NCBI GenBank assembly: GCA_902577765.1
Contig: CACHAK010000001.1
Coordinates: 53,151 to 117,150 of the forward strand
Direction: 5' to 3'
Length of the DNA: 64,000 bases
Source of the DNA: an uncultured Pelagibacteraceae bacterium
GTDB lineage: Bacteria > Pseudomonadota > Alphaproteobacteria > Pelagibacterales > AG-422-B15
The translations under genes and the position numbers were made by a program. Below the pieces are notes generated by a model, which searched no databases, had not been told where the DNA came from, and saw only the letters and a program-made list of their open reading frames with translations. Positions 8,621 to 16,259 of this stretch are shown here, piece after piece; positions within the stretch are counted from its first letter, which is position 1, and each line of letters opens with the position of its first letter.

Positions 8621-10057
8621 ATGAAACAATATAAACATTATATCAATGGTGAGTGGGTAGATAGTTGTAAAAAAAATAAAAAAATTTCAGTTTTAAATCC
8701 AGCTAATGAAGAAGTTATTGGCGAAATTACAGCTGGTATAGATGAAGATATAAATAGAGCAGTTGAGGCAGCAAAAAAGGCATACCTTTCAAGAGTTTTG
8801 GTTGACATGAATCCTATGGAGCGTGCAAAACTCATGAGGCGTATCGCAGATGAAATTAGAAAAATTAGTAAAGAAGGCGGGGCATTATTATGCGCTGAAA
8901 ACGGAAAACTTTTATCAGCATCAGAAAATGAATTTCATGAGGCGGCAAATTATTTTGATTATTACAGCGGCCTGACAGACAAGATTGAAGGCCAAACAAT
9001 ACCAGTTAACAGTCAGGTAATGGATTATACTGTTTATGAGCCTTATGGAGTTTCAGGTCACATTGTTCCTTGGAACTTTCCCATTTCAATGATAGCTCGT
9101 TCATTAGCTTGTTCTTTTGCTGCTGGAAACTCAACTGTAATAAAGCCAGCAGAGCTAACTCCTCTTGCCACAAGCTCATTTTTTGCCCAAGCAGTTCATA
9201 ATGCAGGAGTTCCCAAGGGTTTAATAAATATCGTAACAGGTTATGGAAATGAAGCAGGCGAAGCTCTGATTAATCATCAAGATGTTGCGCAAATTACTTT
9301 CACAGGGTCTGTGAAAACTGGAAAAGTTATACTTCATGCTGCTGCAGAACGTGCCGTTCCTGCGGTCGTTGAACTCGGTGGAAAGTCGGCTGCAGTAGTA
9401 TTGCCAGACGCCGATATTAACAAAGTAGTCAATGCCACAAAAATTGGCATCTTTAGCCAAGCTGGACAAATTTGTTCAGCAATGTCACGTATGATTGTAC
9501 ACAAGTCAATTAAAGATGAAGTATTGGATCAATTGTATAAATTAGCTGGCTCTCTAAAAATTGGAGCGGGTAACGAAGAGGGTGTAGACTTAACTCCTAT
9601 AATATCAGAAGATCAATTACAAAAAGTTGAAAACTACGCACGCTCAGGTTTACAATCTGGGGCAAATGCAGTTTTTGGAGGGAAAAGGGTTGATCGAAAA
9701 GGATACTTCTTTGAACCGACTATCTATTCTGATGTCAAATCTGACATGACAATAGCTCAAGAAGAGATATTTGGTCCATTTTTATCAGTACTAGAATATG
9801 ACGACTATGATGAAGCAGTTGAAATTGCAAATGATACAAAATATGGTCTTGCTGCTGGGGTATTCACAAATGACATTGATATGGCTACAAAAACAGCTTC
9901 TGACTTAAACGGAGGACAAGTGTATGTAAATAGCTGGTTTACCGGAAGCATTGCAACACCATTCGGAGGCTACAAACAATCAGGCTATAGTAGGGAAAAA
10001 GGTCAACAAGCAATCAAAAGCTATTTGCAATTAAAAAACGTAGGTATTCAACTGTAA
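8621..10057 (+). CDS. NAD(P)-dependent aldehyde dehydrogenase
   Basis: Cytoplasmic aldehyde dehydrogenase of 478 residues that oxidises an aldehyde to a carboxylate. The general base is E251 in VELGGKSA and the nucleophile C285 in SQAGQICSAMSR; the cofactor loop VPWNFPI and the C-terminal TPFGGYKQSGYSRE motif are also intact. Family level is certain. The substrate is not: the divergent polyamine-type importer makes aminoaldehydes from polyamine breakdown one candidate, and betaine aldehyde or succinate semialdehyde are others. It stands alone on the plus strand, followed after about 100 bases by the hydroxylase-like gene. Confidence 0.92.
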   Translation: MKQYKHYINGEWVDSCKKNKKISVLNPANEEVIGEITAGIDEDINRAVEAAKKAYLSRVLVDMNPMERAKLMRRIADEIRKISKEGGALLCAENGKLLSASENEFHEAANYFDYYSGLTDKIEGQTIPVNSQVMDYTVYEPYGVSGHIVPWNFPISMIARSLACSFAAGNSTVIKPAELTPLATSSFFAQAVHNAGVPKGLINIVTGYGNEAGEALINHQDVAQITFTGSVKTGKVILHAAAERAVPAVVELGGKSAAVVLPDADINKVVNATKIGIFSQAGQICSAMSRMIVHKSIKDEVLDQLYKLAGSLKIGAGNEEGVDLTPIISEDQLQKVENYARSGLQSGANAVFGGKRVDRKGYFFEPTIYSDVKSDMTIAQEEIFGPFLSVLEYDDYDEAVEIANDTKYGLAAGVFTNDIDMATKTASDLNGGQVYVNSWFTGSIATPFGGYKQSGYSREKGQQAIKSYLQLKNVGIQL

Positions 10058-10158
10058 AAAGCCATAAACTGCGACAATTAAGCTTTAATGTTAGCTTTTA
10101 AAGATCTTTTATTTATTTGATTAAACATTATATCTTATGGAGATACTAATAGATAAAA

Positions 10159-10758
10159 ATGTACACACCAATAAATCAATATATTGAAAGACTGGAAAAT
10201 ATTTCATTTGATGTTGATCAATTGAATGAAGCAGTCAGTGAGCTAGTTAAAATCAGACCTTTTGAACATTCGGAACAGCAGCCAGGTATGCTAAAATCTA
10301 ATGCTATTTGCCTTAACTATGATGAAAAAGAGTTAGATGAATGGTTTGGAGGAAATATAAGAGGCAAATACTGGACTAAACCTGACTCTTCATTTGAAGA
10401 AATGGAGAGAGAGCCATACATTGATGAAACGCGATACACTCTATTTAACCCAAAATTAAACAATACATACTTTAAGTATGTATACGAAAAAATAAATGAG
10501 TTTTTTGAAATAGGTAGATGCCGTGTTATTAAAATGCCACCGCGTACAACCTTGAGTTGGCATAGAGACCCTGAGAGAAGATTACACATTGCAATAAAAA
10601 CTAATTATGGCGCTCGAATGTTTATTGAACATACTGGCTACCACATACCCGCAGATGGAAATATTTATTTAACTGATAACACTAAATATCACACAGCTAT
10701 TAATGGTGGAGAAGAAGATAGAATTCACTTGGTAGCTACTGTTCTAGGCACAAAATAA
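10159..10758 (+). CDS. Aspartyl/asparaginyl beta-hydroxylase-like 2-oxoglutarate/Fe(II) oxygenase
   Basis: A 199-residue protein with the cupin-type Asp/Asn hydroxylase signature. The iron ligands H135 and D137 lie in SWHRDPERRLHIAI, the distal ligand H178 in KYHTAINGG, and a basic residue for 2-oxoglutarate follows in EEDRIHLV. The ordered spacing matches the family; most of the N-terminal half is not obviously conserved. Family members hydroxylate amino acids or protein side chains. The gene is convergent with the glutamine synthetase-like gene (stops 2 bases apart). Whether it acts in the same pathway as its neighbours is unknown. Confidence 0.75.
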   Translation: MYTPINQYIERLENISFDVDQLNEAVSELVKIRPFEHSEQQPGMLKSNAICLNYDEKELDEWFGGNIRGKYWTKPDSSFEEMEREPYIDETRYTLFNPKLNNTYFKYVYEKINEFFEIGRCRVIKMPPRTTLSWHRDPERRLHIAIKTNYGARMFIEHTGYHIPADGNIYLTDNTKYHTAINGGEEDRIHLVATVLGTK

Positions 10759-10760
10759 TT

Positions 10761-12080
10761 TTAACAATCAATTATATTTTTACGCATCCAGCTCGCTTTA
10801 TTTGCTTCACGTACCTGACTAAATTCTTTTAACTCACGTTTCTTCAATTTTACATACTTCGAAACTACTTTTGTGCCGATTGACTTTTTAACAATTGTGT
10901 CATTGCTAAATTTTTTTATAGCTTGCTCTAGACTGTTGGGTAGTTTTTTCACCCTTTTTAATTTGTGACCCTGCGTATACATATTTATATCAAGGCGTTT
11001 TCCAGGGCTACGTTTGTTTTTCATTCCATCGAGACCCATTGCTATAATTCCTGATTGAAGCAGGTAAGGGTTAACAGCGCCATCTGCAGCTCTAAATTCA
11101 AATCGTCCTTCATCTGGAATTCGTATCATGTGTGTACGGTTATTTCCTGAGTACGTCACGGCAGTTGGAGAATAAGTTGATCCAGAGTTTGTTGTTTTTG
11201 CATTTAATCGTTCATAACTATTAAGACACGGATTTAACCATGCAGCAAAAGAGTCTACTGATTTCATTATACCACCAATGAATTGATAACCCATTTTTGA
11301 TAGACTTAATTGATCAGAAGAATCCTGAAATAAGTTTTTATTCTTTTTTTTATCCCATACTGACACATGTGCATGACAACCATTGCCTGTCAGTTGAGTA
11401 AATGGCTTAGGCATAAATGTCGCCCTCAATCCATTCTTTTCAGCAATTGATTTTACCATAAACTTAAAGAATACGTGACGATCTGCAGTTGTCAGACAAT
11501 CTGTAAAATCCCAATTCATTTCAAACTGACCATTAGCATCTTCGTGGTCATTTTGATAAGGGTTCCAGCCCAGTTTAATCATGGAGTCACAAATTTCACT
11601 TAACACATCAAAGCGTCTCATTAAAGCGGCTACATCATAGCAAGGCTTTAAAGCATCATCGCGAGTGTCAGCGACTTCACTGCCATCTTCATTTAAAATA
11701 AAAAACTCGCATTCAACGCCAGTCATCATTTTAAGGTTCAATTTATCTAAATTATTAATTTGGTTTTTTAAAATCACACGGGGACACTGATCCATCAATT
11801 TATTGTTCATGACCAGGTCACTTGCTAACCAGCCTACATCAGGTTGCCAAGGTAATTGAATGAGGCTATCTGGATCAGGCAAAGCAAACATATCAGGTTC
11901 AGAAAATGAAAGATCCAAGTGAGTTGCAAACCCTCCGAAGCCCGCACCTGTTTTTTGCATTTCTCCAATAGCTCGAGATGGCACGAGCTTTGCCCTTTGC
12001 ACTCCAAAAAGATCAACAAATGTGACTAGGAAATATTTGATTTTCTTTTGCTTTGCGATTTTTTCTAAGCTTTTTACCAT
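10761..12080 (-). CDS. glnT: Glutamine synthetase family protein, type III GlnT-like
   Basis: ATP-dependent glutamate ligase of the GlnT group (TIGR03105-like), about 439 residues. The segment TFVDLFGVQRAKLVP opens the beta-grasp domain; metal and glutamate-binding motifs follow as TGVECEFFI, NDHEDANGQFEMNW, NGCHAHVSVW and RIPDEGRFEFRAADG. The group includes glutamine synthetases and gamma-glutamylmethylamide synthetase of methylamine metabolism. No other N-methylglutamate-pathway genes are in this window, so the acceptor amine is open; a polyamine or alkylamine is plausible next to a Pot-type importer. The ATG at 12080 is preferred over one at 12101 because homologues begin close to this point; neither has a clear ribosome site. 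Confidence 0.85.
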   Translation of the reverse strand: MVKSLEKIAKQKKIKYFLVTFVDLFGVQRAKLVPSRAIGEMQKTGAGFGGFATHLDLSFSEPDMFALPDPDSLIQLPWQPDVGWLASDLVMNNKLMDQCPRVILKNQINNLDKLNLKMMTGVECEFFILNEDGSEVADTRDDALKPCYDVAALMRRFDVLSEICDSMIKLGWNPYQNDHEDANGQFEMNWDFTDCLTTADRHVFFKFMVKSIAEKNGLRATFMPKPFTQLTGNGCHAHVSVWDKKKNKNLFQDSSDQLSLSKMGYQFIGGIMKSVDSFAAWLNPCLNSYERLNAKTTNSGSTYSPTAVTYSGNNRTHMIRIPDEGRFEFRAADGAVNPYLLQSGIIAMGLDGMKNKRSPGKRLDINMYTQGHKLKRVKKLPNSLEQAIKKFSNDTIVKKSIGTKVVSKYVKLKKRELKEFSQVREANKASWMRKNIIDC

Positions 12081-12147
12081 TGAAAGAATTATGCGCAGCA
12101 TTGATGATTATTCAATAGGTAAATGTTTGTTGATATTTGAGCAAAAA

Positions 12148-12160
12148 ACCCATATTGGGT
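12148..12160. promoter_or_regulatory. Putative operator palindrome upstream of the two-HTH regulator
   Basis: Perfect inverted repeat ACCCA-TAT-TGGGT, 10 bases before the regulator ATG at 12171. A nearly identical palindrome (GCCCA-TTT-TGGGT) lies at 16150-16162 in front of the giant adhesin. The pair suggests autoregulation plus control of the adhesin cassette by the adjacent regulator. Confidence 0.45.
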
Positions 12161-12170
12161 ATGATTAAAA

Positions 12171-13232
12171 ATGGATCATAATTTAAAAAAAATTCGAGAC
12201 TCTGTCATTGAGCACACCTTAAAGTTAGACAATGACCAACTTGCACTCTTATTGTTAATTCAACTTTCTCGTCATCAAAATCTATTTATTCACGAACCGT
12301 CTGACTGGGAAGATAGTCCAACAGGTTGGATTACAAAAGATCAAAGACTGCAAGATGAAGTAATTGCTATTTTGTCTTTTATAATACTTTTTTCATTTAC
12401 AAATGCATATCACGATGAAAATTTATTCAAAGAACATAGAGCTGAAATTTTAGCAATTCATCCAGAAGATTTTCTTAATAATTCAATTTATCAATCACCA
12501 TTTAGCGAATTTATTGGCAAAAAAATTACTATCAGTTCACTTTCAACTCATTTCAATATTCCTAAAGAAAGTATGAGAAGATATTTAAATTCAGTTTTAG
12601 AAAGTGATTTGATAACCAAGGACTCAAAATATGGATATCTTGTAAATTTTGATTCTTATCAAGCGTTTATATTTACTAATTCATTAAATAATATCTATAA
12701 ATCAGTCATGCGCTCCTTGAATGATTTTATAGTAAATCTTGAAGATTATTTTGAAATTAATTTTAATTTAAAGCCTCTAACTTCAATCAATACAAAAAAA
12801 TTTTCACAGTCTAAATGGAATAGAGTACGATTGCATTTATATCACTTCTGGGTAAGAATTCTTACATTAGAAGGTAGCGATCAATCACTTTTACCAGCTG
12901 ATCGTATAATACTCTCAGCTGCAGTATATTTTAAAAACAGACATGGTATATTAAAGTATAAATCCATTGAAGATTTATATGAGAGTGGACATCTTCTTCC
13001 AACAAACCTATCTTCAATTTCTGAGGCAGCAAAAATGCCGCGTGAAACTGTAAGACGATCTAGTAAGAAATTAATTGAATTGAAACATCTTGAAAAAAAA
13101 GGAAGAAATATTTACCGAGTTAATTACCCAAAACTCAATGGAGAGGTAGATATTTTTTTAAAATTCAAAGAATTAACTTTTACAGAAATGATGAACTTTT
13201 ATTTCAATATTTATGAGGATCTAACGAGTTAA
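12171..13232 (+). CDS. Probable DNA-binding regulator with two winged-helix-like HTH segments
   Basis: A 353-residue soluble protein without a family I can name. Two helix-turn-helix segments resemble each other: residues about 120-142 (ISSLSTHFNIPKESMRRYL) and about 279-305 (SISEAAKMPRETVRRSSKKL), each followed by a short charged wing (DSKYGYLVNF and KKGRNIYRVNY). The PxExxRR recognition-helix pattern is shared. The region between is mixed helical and may be a sensing or dimer part. The gene is convergent with the efflux lipoprotein gene (4-base overlap at the stops) and has a palindrome just ahead of its start that recurs before the adhesin. I infer a local regulator of the adhesin-export cassette. 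Confidence 0.65.
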   Translation: MDHNLKKIRDSVIEHTLKLDNDQLALLLLIQLSRHQNLFIHEPSDWEDSPTGWITKDQRLQDEVIAILSFIILFSFTNAYHDENLFKEHRAEILAIHPEDFLNNSIYQSPFSEFIGKKITISSLSTHFNIPKESMRRYLNSVLESDLITKDSKYGYLVNFDSYQAFIFTNSLNNIYKSVMRSLNDFIVNLEDYFEINFNLKPLTSINTKKFSQSKWNRVRLHLYHFWVRILTLEGSDQSLLPADRIILSAAVYFKNRHGILKYKSIEDLYESGHLLPTNLSSISEAAKMPRETVRRSSKKLIELKHLEKKGRNIYRVNYPKLNGEVDIFLKFKELTFTEMMNFYFNIYEDLTS

Positions 13233-16051
13233 ATTGAACACATTAGAATGACTTCTTCATTACAAGTAAGCTCAGCGTCAACAATTGAGCTATTCTCTGA
13301 ACTTAATTGAGTATCAAGTTCTTCTAACATCGATTTAGCCTCAACCATTGGGACTGGGCCGATGACAACTGAGAAGTCATTTTTATCAAATTTTTCAACA
13401 TTAATATCATATTTGAGGAAACGAGTATCAAAGCCCATTAAATCGTATATGTAATTCATTAAGCTATTCGCCGAATTTCCTCGTGTATATGACCCGATCT
13501 TAATATAAGCATACTCTGCATTTGATGAACTTTCTGAAAGACCATTGTCAGTTTCAGCTGGCACTTCACTTGCTTGAGCACTGTAAGAATTAGTTTCAGT
13601 ATCAACACTTGTATCGACAAGTTCATTTAAATTTTCTAAAGCTTCTTCAGCCTCTTTAGCTAACTTTTCTTCAAGTGCTTCTTGAGCAGCTTTTTCTTCT
13701 AACTCTTTTTGTTTATTTCCTTCAATTAATTGAGCTAATTCTTCTTTTGCCTCGGCAGCTTCAGAAAGCAGTTGCTCATTCTCAGTGAGAAGTTCCTCAT
13801 TACCAGCTAGAAGCTTTTCGTTTTCTTGTATAATTTTTTTTGTTGGCAAAATATTATTTTCTTCAACTGCATTAGCACTTGTTTCATTTGTAGTTATAAC
13901 TTCGACATCAGTATTGGCATTCGAAGTTTCATCAAAGATTTGATTATTAAACTCTAGTGATTCCTGTTCTTCATTCAATTGGTCAAGTGAACCTTCAAGC
14001 AACTGATCAACCGAGTCTAGAAGGTCATTTAGTTCCTCAGCTGATACATTACTAAACTCATATTCTGCCTCAATTGGCTCAGATGTTGTTTCTTCTACTT
14101 CCATTTGATCTTCGACTTCAACAGTTTCAACTGAAACTGCTTCCACTTCTTCATCTGGCAATATTTCATCTTCATTACTTAACCTTGACATCCGTTCAAG
14201 TTCTTCTCTTGCTTTCTGACTTTCATTTGCAAGATATGTTTCTTCATCAACAAATTTTAGAATGAATTGGTCTTCAGCTGTAACCAAAGCATTAGCAACA
14301 GAGATTTTTAGTTTTATACCCGATACATCTTCGGGCGGGTTACCAACAATTGATAAGTCTGAAGTTAGGAACGCAAGCCATCGAGGTAAATCACTGCCAT
14401 CTTGCTGTGTAACTGAGTATCTTAATTTACCTGGCCCAGTAATATTAAATGTATCTTTAGATATCTTAAATTTGTTACTAGATTGTTTTGTATTAATCGG
14501 ATCTGTTATCACTAGAAGTTGTGGGTTTTGATCATTCAAAGGAATATTAACTGCTGCCTGATAAGTTACGCCCCACTCAGCTAAATTGGCTTTTATGCTA
14601 TTACTTAATTCCTCGATAGATAGGTTTTGATGATCTGTCGGTAATATGTCTTTACCAACTGATGCGTAAATTTGACCAATGCTGTGCTGCATTTCTGAGA
14701 AGGCTAAATCTTTTCTCAGCTCAGCGACTAAAAGACTTGCTTCTTCTCTAATAACTTCAAGCTCACCAAATCTTGATACTTTTTGGGCATTTTGGACTTG
14801 TTTACTTATTCTTTTAGCTACATCTAAATATCTTTGCGCTGTGTCATATTCCTCAATAGCTAGGTCATAGTTTATATTTGATAAGTGAACCTGAGAGAGT
14901 ACTGTCATGGCTATTGCAAGATGTCTTTCGGCAATAAGCTCTTGATTTGCTTTTGAAGCTTTTCTTGTGGCTCCTATTGAGAATATATCAAATAGATTAC
15001 CACCGATTGATGCTCCATACTCTGTTGTATCTTGATTTAATAAGTAATCATTATTTGTGTACCCATATGCTGCATTAAATTTTAAGCTTGGTATAAGTGC
15101 TAACAGGGCCGCCCTTGTATCTTTACTTGTAATTCTTTTTTGATATCGACTCTCCATAAGTTCAGGTCTTGAAAGAAGTGCTATTTCCTCCATAGCTTGA
15201 ATATCCATATTAAGGTTTGTTAAATATGTATCATTCTCAGCGAGCGTAAACTTTTCACTAGGAAGCAGACCCATTAATGATGCTAACTCATTTTTTGAAT
15301 TTATAAGAGCGCGTTGTTGTGTTTGAAGTGTTCGCTGTACATCAAGTAATTCTTTTTGATAAAGTAAAGAATCCATCGGGGCCGAAATTAAAAGTTCTTC
15401 AATGTATTGAGAGTCTGCTAATGCGTCTTCAACTCTCTTAAGGAGCGGATTAAGTTTTTTAAGAAGATTTTCTGATGCTTGGGCTTTCCAGTATGACCTG
15501 ATAATATCTCTAGTAATATTTTGAATAGCCTTTCTCTCAAGTTCCTTCGCAATTAAATATCTATCCGCCTGTTGTCCTGCCCTAATGTATGAAAGTCCAA
15601 AGTCTAGTGCATTCCAAGTAAATTCAATACCCCTTGTCGCCTGACCTTTATCCCTAGAAATAGTGTAGCCTTCTGTTCCATCAATTGACGGTGCAACACT
15701 GTCATCTGATGCAACTGTTTTACTTGTAGAAGGCTGAAGTTCCGTAAACTCAGAATAACCAGCGCTGAGTGCTATGTCAGGAAGCATATCAAATTTTTGT
15801 AAGTCTCTTTGACTCTGTGATAGAGCAGATTCCATAACGCTTAACCTTAAATCACGATTGTTTCTGACAGCAATTGCGATTGCAGTATGTAAGTCAATAT
15901 TTTGAAATGATGCTTTAACTTCAAGTTCGGCAATCTCTTCAGCAATAGAAACGCTTAATGACTCTGCATCAATTATTCTTGGAGATCGCGCACAAGCAAC
16001 GAGCGCCAAACATATGAAAACTATTAATAATTTTTTTATAAGGTAGACCAT
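13229..16051 (-). CDS. TolC-like outer-membrane efflux lipoprotein with Ig-like, coiled-coil and SPOR-like C-terminal parts
   Basis: A 940-residue protein with a lipoprotein signal (lipobox LVAC, Cys20). Residues about 50-480 have the outer-membrane efflux protein pattern: long helices with AIAIAVRNNRDLRLSVMES and the repeated RPELMESRYQKRI segment. TolC proteins are normally about 450-500 residues, so nearly half is extra: an Ig-like segment (about 505-605, with GPGKLRYSVTQ and LPRWLAFL), a Glu/Asn-rich coiled coil (about 610-830, with tandem ENEKLLAGNEELLTENEQLL), and a SPOR-like end (about 845-930, with AYIKIGSYTRGNSANSLMNY and FSVVIGPVPMVEAKSMLEEL). It is divergent from the adhesin and is its likely outer-membrane channel. 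Binding of the SPOR-like part to peptidoglycan is inference. Confidence 0.82.
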   Translation of the reverse strand: MVYLIKKLLIVFICLALVACARSPRIIDAESLSVSIAEEIAELEVKASFQNIDLHTAIAIAVRNNRDLRLSVMESALSQSQRDLQKFDMLPDIALSAGYSEFTELQPSTSKTVASDDSVAPSIDGTEGYTISRDKGQATRGIEFTWNALDFGLSYIRAGQQADRYLIAKELERKAIQNITRDIIRSYWKAQASENLLKKLNPLLKRVEDALADSQYIEELLISAPMDSLLYQKELLDVQRTLQTQQRALINSKNELASLMGLLPSEKFTLAENDTYLTNLNMDIQAMEEIALLSRPELMESRYQKRITSKDTRAALLALIPSLKFNAAYGYTNNDYLLNQDTTEYGASIGGNLFDIFSIGATRKASKANQELIAERHLAIAMTVLSQVHLSNINYDLAIEEYDTAQRYLDVAKRISKQVQNAQKVSRFGELEVIREEASLLVAELRKDLAFSEMQHSIGQIYASVGKDILPTDHQNLSIEELSNSIKANLAEWGVTYQAAVNIPLNDQNPQLLVITDPINTKQSSNKFKISKDTFNITGPGKLRYSVTQQDGSDLPRWLAFLTSDLSIVGNPPEDVSGIKLKISVANALVTAEDQFILKFVDEETYLANESQKAREELERMSRLSNEDEILPDEEVEAVSVETVEVEDQMEVEETTSEPIEAEYEFSNVSAEELNDLLDSVDQLLEGSLDQLNEEQESLEFNNQIFDETSNANTDVEVITTNETSANAVEENNILPTKKIIQENEKLLAGNEELLTENEQLLSEAAEAKEELAQLIEGNKQKELEEKAAQEALEEKLAKEAEEALENLNELVDTSVDTETNSYSAQASEVPAETDNGLSESSSNAEYAYIKIGSYTRGNSANSLMNYIYDLMGFDTRFLKYDINVEKFDKNDFSVVIGPVPMVEAKSMLEELDTQLSSENSSIVDAELTCNEEVILMCSI

Positions 16052-16080
16052 TAAAAATGTTTTTTAAAAATATCAGATAC

Positions 16081-16099
16081 ACTGTAATCGACTTACAGT
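16081..16099. repeat. Inverted repeat ACTGTAA-N5-TTACAGT
   Basis: Perfect 7-bp arms with a TCGAC spacer, 30 bases upstream of the efflux lipoprotein start (16051) in the divergent control region. It could be an operator for a dimeric regulator; no second copy was noticed in the window. Confidence 0.4.
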
Positions 16100-16149
16100 A
16101 TCAGGCGCAAGTAATACCAAACTTTAATAATTTCAGTATGCACATAACC

Positions 16150-16162
16150 GCCCATTTTGGGT
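16150..16162. promoter_or_regulatory. Putative operator palindrome upstream of the adhesin
   Basis: Inverted repeat GCCCA-TTT-TGGGT, with CCCA/TGGG arms and a 3-base centre, 98 bases ahead of the adhesin ATG. It matches the palindrome before the regulator gene at 12148-12160, differing only at the first base and in the centre. Confidence 0.45.
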
Positions 16163-16259
16163 TTTATTTTCGATCCTGCTACATTTGGTAACATTTCTGC
16201 TGTATATAGAAAAGGTATATTTATCAATAAATTACTAAATTTTATTTATATAAATTAAC

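Larger units (their letters stand above)
16052..16259. promoter_or_regulatory. Divergent control region between efflux lipoprotein and adhesin
   Basis: The 208-base gap carries the promoters of both divergent genes. It contains two inverted repeats listed separately (16081-16099 and 16150-16162) and an AT-rich stretch before the adhesin ATG at 16260. I could not pick a convincing -35/-10 pair by eye. Confidence 0.5.
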
